Part shown: positions 11,201-24,000 of the stretch, in pieces
Layout: each line of letters opens with the position of its first letter
Position numbering within the stretch: the first letter of the stretch is position 1
Origin: Psococerastis gibbosa
Taxonomy: Eukaryota > Arthropoda > Insecta > Psocodea > Psocidae
NCBI GenBank assembly: GCA_963971405.1
Contig: OZ020485.1
Coordinates: 51,147,469 to 51,211,468, forward strand
Direction: 5' to 3'
DNA: 64,000 bases
Position numbers and translations under genes: made by a program
The notes under the pieces: generated by a model
What the model saw: only the letters and a program-made list of their open reading frames with translations
What the model was told of the DNA's origin: nothing
Database searches by the model: none

Positions 11201-14200
11201 GACGTTCGACGACGAGGGCGAGTACACGTGTTTCATCAGCAACGGCGTCGGCGAGGCCTTGTCCTACTCCATTAACGTGCAAGTCATGTGTAAGTAGCGT
11301 TGACCATTTATGTCAAAGAGACGAAGCTAGAAGTTAAAACGTTTCTGTAAAATCATGAATGATACCAGCCAGTTACGAGTCAATCGTCTTCAACTAGACT
11401 CAGTACCACTCGCCTGGGTGTGATGTATGAGCCTCTTCCAATCCAGTCTAAGGTGATGCCCTTGCCAAAAATAAAAAATAAACCCACATGTAACGCCCAT
11501 TGCAGACCTTTATCATCTACGTCAAAAGCACTGGAAATAATAGCTTCGAAACAGGTGACAGAATACATGACAAAACATGTATTATTGGTCCCGCTACAGT
11601 CCGGCTTTAAGAGGATGTATAGTACAACGACTGCTTTGTTGTAGATAACTAACGATGTACAGCAAGCTATGGATAAAACTATGTTGACTATCCTTGTCCT
11701 GATAGATTACAGTGCAGCATTCAACTCGGTAGTTTCGATATTTTGCTGGCAATAAATTAAATAAATAAAAAATAAATTAAATACCAGTTCAACTTTTCGG
11801 AAGAGACGGTTGCATAGTTTGAATCTTATTTAAGAGGCAGAAAGCAAATGGTGGTAATAGGCGATTCACACTCAGATTGGGAAAGATTATATTATTGGAG
11901 TACCAGCGGGTTCTGTCCTGGGGCCACTAATTTTCACAAAATATATTCAGTCCTTGTCAACAGTAATATTTGTAAATAGGTTAGCTGGTAAAGTAACCCG
12001 TAGCTCACCGAATATAAAGACTTATTGTTGGTCCACTTCTGACCATTCAGCACTTTCAGCTCAATTTTCCATTTCCAGCCAAGCCGTACTTCACAGTGGA
12101 ACCGGAAATTATTAACGCCGCGGAGGAAGAGACGGTGACGTTCAGATGCGAGGCTTCTGGCGTGCCGGAGCCGCAGATCAAGTGGATACACAACGGCAAG
12201 CCCATCGAGGAGGCGCCGCCCAACCCGCGCCGCAAGGTGTCCCCCAACAGCATCACCATCGAGCGGCTCGACAAGCACGACACTGGAAATTACGGCTGCA
12301 ACGCCACCAACTCGATCGGATACGTCTACAAGGATGTCTACGTCAATGTTCTAGCGCTGGAACCCGAGATCACGGAGCCTCCTAAGGTATGAGTCCGATG
12401 CCGGTCACTAGGTCAGGGCTTCTACGAGATCTCGCAGGGTAACGCCATTTCACATGTGTAACTCTTTATATGCGTCTTCTAGCGAAGATTGGCGATCATC
12501 ATGGCAATTTGGGTCGGAAACTGCTGCTCTGAAAAAGGAAGTCGTGTCCTTGGCAAAAATACCGCCGGTTTTTCAACCAAGATATTCTTCTTCTGGCGGG
12601 AGCCCTCAGTCCTATCTTCCCTTGGATTATAGCATATGTAATAATTGAGGAGTATGGAAGTTCAAAGTTATGACCTTTATGAAGCTGACACTAACACTGA
12701 ATTAAAAATTAATTATTATGAAAATATGACTTGGAACTTGTTGAGTGTAATTGATATTAGTGGTGGTTTCCAGGATGTAGAAGAGACGGTTAACGAGCGC
12801 AACGTGACGTTGACGTGCCGGGTTTTTGGCGCGCCAAAGCCGCAGGTGAAGTGGATCCGGAAGAAGATGCAGCTCACGGGAGGCAGATACGTCATACAGG
12901 ACAACGGGGATCTGACCATCAGGGACGTCAACTTCCTCGATGCTGAGGAGTACACGTGCTACGCCGAGAACAAGTTTGGCCATATCGAGGCGTCAGGCCG
13001 GCTCGTCGTTAGGGAGGTTAGTAGTTATAGATGATAGTAAGGGACATTGGGACACTTGCTTATGTATGGCTTTAGAAATTATGTGGTCCCAAGGGATGGG
13101 AAAAAGCTGATATGTGCTTACTTACTGAGGATTTACAACGTCTAAACATATGGTTCCAAATCAATAAATAAATGTTTGTAACGCCTATTTTCTGCCATAC
13201 AATCTAAGAGGAGGATGTATAGGGGCGCCCCTCGAAGTGAGATGCCATATAAAACCCTAATTGCCAATGCCCAGCTATCACTAAAACACAAACGACAAAA
13301 CACCTTGACGTCCACTTTGACAGTGATATGAAATGGAACAGCTACAGAACAACTAATCGATAAACGGAAAATGTCGAAATTTTTTAAGACAATTTTTTAT
13401 CTCCGCACGGTCTGCCCAGAAAAATGTTTAATCCAAATATACCACTCACTTTGTGACTCTAGGTTAGCCTACGCTATCCAAGTATGGGGTGATCACAAAT
13501 TTAAACCCCCATTGCAGTTACCCAAAAAATATATTATTAGAACAAAAGTCAGAAAACCAAGGACTTTGCCATCATTCCCTCTCTTTGCGACTCTCGCTTT
13601 ATTCCCGCTGCGGCATCTGTTTTTATACAAGCCATTGCGAATTTTTTCCTCCATCAGCGGCGACATGGTACAGAAACGCAGACCAGCGAACACTAGAAGA
13701 ATTCAGCACCTTGTAGTAGAGCATACATAGCACCAAAACTATTTAACGTACTAGATGTTTGTCAATAAATAAATTTAATTTTTTAGGGCCGCGAAAATTG
13801 TTATTGTTATTAAATGTTGGTGTATTAATTGTTTTATGTTTGATATTGATTACAGCACACGAGAATCACGGATGAACCAGAAGACTACGAGGTTCGTGCT
13901 GGCAGCACAGCCACGTTCCGGTGTAACGCCGCGACCGACACTGCACTAACGCTCAACATCGACTGGCTGATCCGGGGAGAGCCCATTGATTACGAGGTGG
14001 ACTCGAGGTTCGTCAAGACCTCGGACTCGTCCCTCACCATCACCAAGACCACGGAACTTGACTCGGGCGATTACACATGTGTGGCGAGCACGGCCCTCGA
14101 CGAGGCACGAGCTGAAGCGACGCTCATTGTACAAGGTAATGAAAACCCTGTTTTACGCGTTAATTCGGCTGAGTACTTGGCCGTGTTTAAAAAACGTCCT

Positions 14201-17200
14201 AGCATTATTTTCATTTCAGCATGAAAGCAACTCTTTTATGCTTACAGTTGTCACTTACTTACTTCTTAGTACATGGCTTCCAGCTCAGGTCGACTGTCTG
14301 ACGTCGCAGAAACGCCCTAACTGCAAGGGCCCACATCCTTGGCGTACATATGATCTGGGTTATTGGGTGTTCCCATACGATAGGGATGGGCAATAAACTC
14401 CCTATGCTTTATTGCTTTACCTTCATCTTTATCGCATGCCCTCTCGTCATGTTTTGAAGACTCTCCTGGGCACTCTTGTATCATTTATCCACTCCATATG
14501 ACCAAACTACTGGCGGGTATTGACAAAGTCTGCTAAGCTCTTCTTCATCCTTCATTATTTACCTTGCGAACCAATTTCACGCCAGTAAGTACGGGCTCTT
14601 ACTTGATCTGTTATTATTTCTTTTGCAGACGTTCCCAACGCACCCAAGCTCGTCTCGGTGCAGTGCAACCAGATGGACGCTGGGCTACGCTGGCTGCCAC
14701 AGGGAGACAACCGCGCGCCCATCCTCAAGTTTATCATCCAGTACAACACGTCGTTCACGCCGGACACGTGGGAGGTGGCGTACGAGGACGTGCCCGCGAC
14801 CGACATGAGCTACTCGATCGCCATGTCGCCCTGGGCCAACTACACGTTCCGCGTCATCGCGCGCAACAAGATCGGGCTGAGTCAGCCGTCACTGCACTCG
14901 GAAGTCTGTACCACACAACCCAGCGTCCCCTTCAAGAACCCGGACAATGTCGACGGCAAGGGCAATCGTCCGGACAATCTGCTTATTTCGTGGACGGTTG
15001 GTTTGCTTATTGACGTGTTACGTGTTAGGGGAAAGGTCCTACCTGTTATGTCCAAAATCTCAGGATACAATGCACACACACAGTCAGGTGGTCTTACTGC
15101 TATTTGATAAACCAGGTGTTTACATGTGGATGCTTCACTGCCAATGAATGAGCTGGCAGATCAGCTACCCGGACGACTCTATTCGCGATGCGACTGCCGG
15201 TATCAATGTGGTAGTCCACAGTTTAGTTGCTGATGTTTGCTATGTATACCTCCGGTAGTTTTTACTACTATTGTCTACGGACTATTGTCCGAGCCACCGA
15301 AGTCGTGCGTATTGTCAGAAATTTTAGGGAACATGCTAGTTCAAATAATTCCTACATGGCATGCGTCCTTATTGGTTTCTGAACGTTGCAGCCGATGCCG
15401 CAAATCGAACACAATGCCGAAGGTTTCCACTACGTAGTCTACTGGAAGGAGAACATCCAGGGCCGTAACTGGCAGTCGGAGGAGGTGCTCGACTGGCGGC
15501 GCAACAGCCTGACCGTTCCTAACCAGCCGACGTTCCACGAATACCGGCTCAAGGTCGTCGCGGTCAACAAGAAGGGCGAGGCGAATGTGGCTCCCAAAGA
15601 GGTCGTCGGCTACTCGGGAGAGGACGGTACGTGTCTATACAATGTTGATAAGAGCTGTAGCTTTTACGGGAAAATTGCCATAATTGTGGCAGCAATCTGT
15701 AAGGTTGATGTGAAGCAATGCTGCCATCCATAGATTTACGTCCATCATTCTCCCATTGGCTGATTGCCTGCGCATGTGCATGGACCTGCGCAGCCAGCCA
15801 GCCCAAGCAGTTGCTGGTATATAAAGCGGAAGGACCATATACTGTATATGCCTGTTACGTCAATTATTGCTCAAGTAATAATAATAATCAATAATTATTA
15901 TGTTCAATTAGAGCCTTTGATTGAGGGTACAGTGGAAGTAACCAATACAAGAAGAAGGCCAAAGTATTCATTGGATTCATGGATCAACTGCTCGAACGTA
16001 CCAAGAGCTGAAGAGGATGGGGCAGGACTGAGAGAGCTGGGGGATGAAAGAGGGTTGCTGCCAACCAATCGTTGAGATTGTGGCCTCAGAAGAAGAATGT
16101 ACTATGCGTAGATGCAATCCTAAAATTAAAACTAATTATGAAATAATATGGGGTGATCAAATTAGATATGCACTAATGGCATTTGCGTATACAATATATG
16201 TGAGATTGTGTGACAACTCGTACAGGTGGATTTCATGCGATTGCGTCACCTCATTCATTATTGTCACACTTTTATTGTGTTGGCAACCGTGATGCGCCAA
16301 CCTTAAAGTTAGTCTGTCCGGTAGTCTTCCTTAAATATTCACAAGATATGTACCATAGTTACTAGAAATGAGATGGAAACAAAAAAAATAACTAGACACA
16401 TACCTGTATGCTATAATAATTCATTACTTAGTGCATTATCACATGAAGCTAAGCTGTCTTGCACTGCAGCTGTTCAAGTTTTTGTTTTGTTGGCAGTACC
16501 ATTGGAGGCGCCGCAAAATTTCACACTAGTCGACGTGACCTCCGCGACTGACGCGCTGCTCTCTTGGCACGCCGTCAACCCCGACTCCGTCCGCGGCCAC
16601 TTCAAAGGCTACAAGGTAACGTAGCTAATGTACCCGACAAAAACACACAACACTAATAGCACAATAATAGGAACACCCTAGCTCCAATTATTTAATTTCC
16701 CAGTCACGTTTTACTGGGACACATCGTTTTTTAACTATCGAAAGGCTCTCAATCCTACTTTGCATTGTGTTAGTTAGCGACATTTATCTTGGTACAACCT
16801 GCGGTTTTCAATACTATTACTTACTTAACTTTAATGGCAATTGCAGGTACAGACTTGGTCGGATAACGATGACAGCATCAGGGAGACTCAGATCAAGAAT
16901 GACGCCACGAGGTCTCTCATACGCACCTTCTCCCCAGACTCGATCAACTACGCGCGGGTCTTCGTGTTCAATGAAGGTTACCACGGGCCGCCCAGTGAGC
17001 TGCTGCAGGTTAAGACTCCCGAGGGCGTCCCTGGCCCCGTCTACAAGTTCGACGCTACGCCTCTGGGCTCCTCTGCGCTCTGGCTGCAGTGGAAGAAGCC
17101 TGAGAAACCCAATGGTGAGTAGTGATAGCTTGTAGGCACGTCATCATCATGTACCAAGGCCCCGTCTGCAAGTACGGCGCGATGCTGCGTCTCTGGGCTC

Positions 17201-17975
17201 CACAACGCTCTGGCTGCCGTGGGAGAACCATGAGAAACCCATTGGTCAATATTGATAACTTCTTCTTGTCGCGACTCGCGGGTCTCTTTTTTTTCTTTAG
17301 TCACAGCCTCGCTCCTATTCTCTCGTACGTACACCTCTGCCGGGGGTCTCATACATTAATGTTTTTGCTTCAGGAGTACTGACAGGCTACAAGATTTACT
17401 ACGAAAGCATTAAGGGCACAAAAGTAGAGAAACTGATGGAGCGACAGCCACAGATCACGGACCCGAGTCAGCTGCGCGCCAAGCTGGCTAACCTGGAACC
17501 CGGGACCAAGTACAGGGTCCACATCAGGGCTACCACTGCCGCGGGAGAGGGAGAAGAGTAAGTAACTAAGTAAAGAGCCAACCATTCAGTAAGCCCATTT
17601 CCCCCCCTGAAGAAATTTATCAGCGAGTCACCGGCGTGTGTCGCTAATATAAAGAACTGGTCCGAGTTTACTCGAACATGCTTTCGAATTTATCAAAATT
17701 AGCAGATAGAGAAAATGAATACTTTCATGGTAAATAATTTTCCTATGGTTAAATTTCCGATATTTCAGGGGGGGGGGGGAGGTTCCCATCTGACGTCACT
17801 GGATGTGAGGTAATTTCTTGATAGGTCAGACCAACACATCACACAGCAATAATGCCAGGGCACGCAATGCAGTTAAGCGTGAATTTTCTATCATTTTTTC
17901 AAAACACAAAATTTCTGCACAAAACCAAATGGTTTTTTGGGATTGCAACCTGTCCGGTTTCGTTACTCAATTATA

Positions 17976-18015
<40 letters not shown>

Positions 18016-21000
18016 TACACAAAAAAATTAATAGATAGAGAAAATGATTAATTTCATGGTAAATAATTTTCCTATGGTTAGATTTCCGATATCTCGGGGT
18101 GGGGGGGGGGGATGTCCACCTGACGTCACTGGAGGTGAGGTAATTTCTAGATAGGTCGACCAACACATTACCACACAGCAATACTGGCAGGACAGGCAAT
18201 GCATTTGAGCGTGAATTTTCTATAATTTTTTCAAAACACAAAATTTTTGCACAAAACCAAATGGTTTTTTGGGATTGCAACCTGTCCGGTTTCGTTACTC
18301 AATTTAACACCTAAAACATGCCTGAAGGTAGAAATAATCGATAGAAAGGTTTCGCAGAAAAATTATTTTTTAATCATTTTTCACGAAAATATAATCATTT
18401 TTATTTTTTTACCCCCAGAAGCAAACTATCAAGGGGCAAGCGACCCCCTGCATTTTGTTAACATTAATAACGACTACAAGACATGTGAATTTAAAAGAAA
18501 TCGTTAGAGCCGTTTTTGAGAAATAATTTTTTTAAACGTTTTTTTTGGAGTTTTTTGAGAATAAACCCCCCCCCCCCCCAAATTGAGTTAGCCCAAAATA
18601 AAAAAAATGGTCTCAAGGTATGATTTTTGTGAACCTACATGCAAAATTTCTTCAAAATCGGCCGAGTAGTTTGCCCGGAAATCGATGAACATACAGACAG
18701 ACAGCGACAGACTGACATTTCGTAATAAACACTTTTTTGGGTTCCTGGGACCTCGAAACGTGTAAATCCGTTGAAATCTCGGAATCGAAAATTTCGACCA
18801 TCACAATCCTTATACTACGTATAAATTGGAAAACAATAAATAAATGATCATTTACAGTGAATATTTATTCTATGATCATTTGTTTGCAAACCGACCTAAA
18901 AGTCCAATAAAATTTAAATTTTATACAGAAAATTGAACACAATTTAAATTCCTTCGTGGTACTACAGTAAGTTACGTAAAATATACAGTAGACAGTGATC
19001 AACAAAATATTGAGACAAAACATACTACAGCCCATAGATTAAGAACCGGTCCGAGTTGACTCGAACATGCTTTCCAATTTATCAATTAATAGATAGGGAA
19101 AATGAGTAATTTAATGGTAAATAATTTTCCTGTGGTTAAATTTCGGATGTCACGGGAGGGGGGGGGGGGGTGTCCACATGACGTCACTGAAGGTGTGGTA
19201 ATTATTCTAGATAGGCCAGACCAACACATCACCACACAGTAATAATGGCAATGAACGTGAATTTTCTATCATATTTTCAACAAAAAAATTTTTTGCCCAA
19301 AACCGAATAGTTTTTTGGGGTATGCAACCTGTCCGGTTTCGTTACTCAATTTAACAACTAAAACATGTCTGAAAGTAGAAATCATCGATAGAAAGGTTTC
19401 GCAAAAATATGACTTTTTATTAAAATTTAGTAATTTTTATTTTTTTACCCCCAGAAGTAAACTTTCAAGGGGAAAGCGACCCCCCGCATTTTATTAACAT
19501 TAACAAGGACTACAATATATGTGAATTTAAAAGAAATCATTGGAGCCGTTTTTGAGAAATAATTTTTTTAAGCGTTTTTTTGGAGTTTTTTGAGAATAAA
19601 ACCCCCCCAAATTGAGTTAGCCCAAAATAAATTTTTGTGAACCTACATGACAAATTTCATTATAATCGACTGAGCAGTTCGCCCGGAAATCGATGAACAG
19701 ACAGAGCGACATACAGACAGACATTTCGTAAAAAAAAAACACTTTTTTGGGTTCCTGGGACCTCAAAACGTTTAAATCTGTTGAAATCTCGGAATCGTTA
19801 ATTTCGACCATCACAAAGCTTTCCTTATACTGCGTATAAATTGGAAAACAATAATTATTATAAATTTTTAATTTGTAGACAGTTACAATCAATTTAAGAA
19901 AAGAAGAACAATGAAGAATGAAAAATGTACTAGATATGTCCTAAGACCGTTAAGTTTGCAATATTATGCAAATTGTAATATCTGTTGTTGTGATGTTGGC
20001 AGCTACTTCATTGAGGTGAAGACACGAACGTCGTCCCCCGCGCCTCCCGACGTGCCGCGCTTCAACTGGCGGCGCGTCCCCGCTGACTCTAAGACCGGCC
20101 TGTCAACAGTCCGCGTCGAGTGGGAGCCCAATCTGCAGGGCCGCTCCGGCTCGCACTTCTTCCTCAAGTACAAGTAAGCCAATCTTTATGCGGGCTATGC
20201 GGCAGTGCTTGTACAAATCAGACTTGTTTTTCAACTGGATTATTAAGCTAGAAACAACTGAATGAATGTGTCCCAATATTCTGATGACTGATGTCTGTGG
20301 ATTCTAGGTCTGGTTCCAGTCTCACCTGCTGGGATCCTCCTCAATTTCTTGCTGTACCTCATCCCCTATCACCTCTTCCAGCCACTACATTTAAGCCGGT
20401 TTCTATGTTAAAAATTTGATACACTATATTGATTTAATATTGTTCGCCAGACTGCGAGGAGAGACGACGTATGGAGAGACTGAGCCCGAGTCGGCGGAAG
20501 ACTTCACCCTAGTCAGAGGCCTCAAGTCGAACGAAGTCTACGACGTAAAATTGGTCGCGGTCGATGGCGAGTATATGACTGAGAGTCTCGCCCAGGAGGT
20601 GGACACTTACAATGTTGGTAAGTATGACGTCAGGGGCACACTCCTTACACCTATATAAAGTCATCAACCAAGTTAGAGGTCTCAACCTGTTCGGAATGTA
20701 AGTTTTGCCCTCTGGTCTAATTTTGAGGACTTTCTTGGGCACCCTTGGACCCTTCGTCCTCTTCTCGTGCCCCAAAAATCTCAACCTTCCAGCCTTTGGG
20801 GCTTCATACCAGTTCTATGAAATTGAGTTATTTGAACTTTAGAAATCAGTGAAGAAAGCTCTTATCATTTTTGACTAAATTCATGTCAGCGTTTAGGTTT
20901 GCGTTTGTTGGGTTGTGTATTGGAGCAGTTTTTAGGATGGTAAGCTCGTGTTTGCAGACAGTCCCATCATCACGCCGAAGGAGAACGTGGCGACGGCGGG

Positions 21001-24000
21001 CTGGTTTATCGGCATGATGCTCGCCATCGCCTTCCTCCTCCTCATCCTCATCATCGTCTGCATCATCAAGCGGAATCGCGGCGGCAAGTACGTTGTGCAC
21101 GAGCGCGAGACGGCCTACGGGCGGCACAACTACCCCGAGGAGCCGGGGTTCCACGAGTATTCGCAACCGTAAGTATCACACTTGAGTATGTATAAATCCA
21201 ACATGGCGAGGAGCTCGTATCTGGAAGTCATGCTTTCGTCTGCTTCATTGCGTCAATGGTAAGCTTGTCCATTATCGCTTGTAGACGGTGTAGGTGGATA
21301 TCGAATTACGTATGCCAGTTTGCCAATGGCCAAAAATGCATACGGACACAATACAAAGAACGGGTCCGAGTTTACTCGAACATGCTTTCCAATGTATAAA
21401 TTAGTTGATAGACATAGTGTGTAATATTTAGTAAATAATTTCGCTATGGTTAAATTTCAGATCAGATCATTCAAAAAATAATTTTTTGCACAGAACCGAA
21501 TATTTTTTTGGGAATGCAACTGTCCGGTTTTGTTACTCCATACTTAACACATACTTAATACTTAACACTTAAACCATACCTGAAGATAGAAATCATCGGT
21601 AGAAAGGTTCCGCAGAAAAATGATTTTATAGTCATTTTTCATGAAAATTGACTTATTTTTGAAGTTATACTTCTTTACGATCGAGAGTGAATTTTGAGGA
21701 TGCGCGCGCATCTGTAGTAGTAGTAGTATGGTTGGACACAGTCCCAGGCCACGGTGTGGGCCCATTGGACAGTGAATTCCGAGCCACACGATTAGTTCGG
21801 AGGTGACCAAGACAAGTCCTACCATGTTTCCCTACCGGCACTGTGCACACTACCAAGTTATCTGCATCTTTGAACCTGCTCTGGTCCGCTGGGTTCAACT
21901 TGGTAAGGCGGCCGGCCGGCGCGCATCTGTATGGCTCTCTGGACACGATGTGTTTTCCCAAGCGTTCTATTTGCGTTTTACCAAGGTCAAAACGCACAGT
22001 TTTAACGCAGTGAAGGGCACAATACACGATAGGTTTTGCCTACGTTAAATCGTTAGTCCGCCATTTTTGTTTATTGTTATTTATGCTTAAAAATACAATG
22101 CAAAACCAAAAGGAAGAAGAAAAAAAGACTAAATTTGCTTCAATGCTCCTAATTCTCAAATTAAATCAAATCCATTTATATTATCCATAGAACAATTACA
22201 TTATAGGATGTCATCATAAAAATATAAATAAACACATATAGAGTACATACACACATACCTAAGAATACGAAGAGTGCTCCATAAGTTCCTGTACTGAATA
22301 AAATGCACTGTCCATCAAATATATTTTTAGTGCTGTCTTAAAGTGGCTGACACTTGTTAATTCTCTCATAGAAAGAGTTAATTTGTTAAATAGAGTTTTT
22401 CCTCGATAAAAAGCGTCATTTTCATAGATCTTAAGCCGATGCGGCTCTAGTACCAGCCTTCTGCCATTTCTTGAATTTTCTCGGGAGAAAAAGTTTGAGT
22501 TAGTATCGTACCTCCTTGAGAGCATAATAAACCTTAGAATGTAAAGGCAGGGTAGGGTCAGAATTTTGTTATCGAGAAAAAACGGTTTACAATGTACCCA
22601 ACGGCCACCTCCATCTTTCCAAACCCTATTTAATACCCGAATAGCTTTCTTTTGGGCGATAAAATTTTTTTGCCAATCCACTCCTTGACCTCAAAAGGCA
22701 AGTCCATATGATCGGTGGCTCTCAAAATTCGCGAAATAGACAGTCTTAAACTTTTTATTTTTTTACCCCCAGAAGCAAACTATCAAGGGGCAAGAGACCC
22801 ACCACATTTTGTTGACATTAATAACGACTACAATGTGAATTTAAAAGAAACCGTTGGAGCCGTTTTTGAGTAATAATTTTTTTAGACGTTTTTTGAGAAT
22901 AAAACTTAATAAAAAATCAAATGGCTCATCAAATATTAAAATCATCATATCACTTAGCCGAAATGCTCCTCTGCATTTCGAATGGGCAACATGAGCCATA
23001 AGCCAACCTGATAAAAAGTCTGCCTTGTACTTAGATTATGTAGGCCAACTATGGCGATCATAGCAAATAACGGTGTGAGCTCCATCTATTTACAATATGC
23101 ATCTTGCAAGCTAGTATAAGCTATTTGACCAAACAAATATGGTGACAATTTGTTTTATGGTATTGTTGCAGACTGGACAAAGCACAAGGCCGAGCGTCAG
23201 TGGGCAGTGACCAGAAACAACCGCCCGAGAGCGACACGGACTCAATGGCGGAGTACGGGGAGGGGGACACAGGTTAGCCAACACAACTTAATTTATTATT
23301 TTTAATTTTATTTACACAATACCATTAACTAATGGTAGGCAAGTAGGCTAGTTTGTTCACGAAATATCTTTTGATTGCTGCACATCACTTTCTTTTGTTA
23401 GTACGGTATAATTTTGCTTAATGGATATCGACTTTAAAAGCAACATGGCGTGCTATTTAATAAGTTTAATAAACGTGTTGTAGTTGTCATTTAACAATGA
23501 ATTAATACTCAAACTATTGTCGAAGAAGTTATCCCCTAACTTCGGACTAGGGGCTAAGCTCCTTGACCAATCGAGCTGCGGGGGTAAAGTTGTATCATAC
23601 AGCAACCCTCGTGAAAACAAAAGGTTGTGGGATCGTATCCCATTTAGTTTTTGCTGTTACGTTTTTAATATTCTACATCATATTCCTTGGGTGTGTACTA
23701 GAGTTCTGTGCGACCACTAACCGGCCTGGTGGTAACTTTTCCCTCTTTATATCAAGTCACTAACCTAGAGCTGTCGGTTCATAGTTAAGTTGTTTACCGA
23801 CCCCGGACGCTTCATCGTCAATCATGTGATATCAACTCCAAGTGGGACATGTGAGTCTCCCTCCTCGTCTCGAGATCGCCCTCAACCTGGTTTCTGGATG
23901 CCTTGTTGTTTCTCTCCTTCGGGTAGCCAATATTTGCTCTTGCCTGGTGTTCATTCTTTTTACGTGACCGAACCATTGCAGTCTCCTTCTCGATATCCTT

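Noticed and set aside
15940-16110. LINE C-terminal fragment in a neuroglian intron
   Set aside because: Similarity to LINE tails is too weak and broken to support a call.
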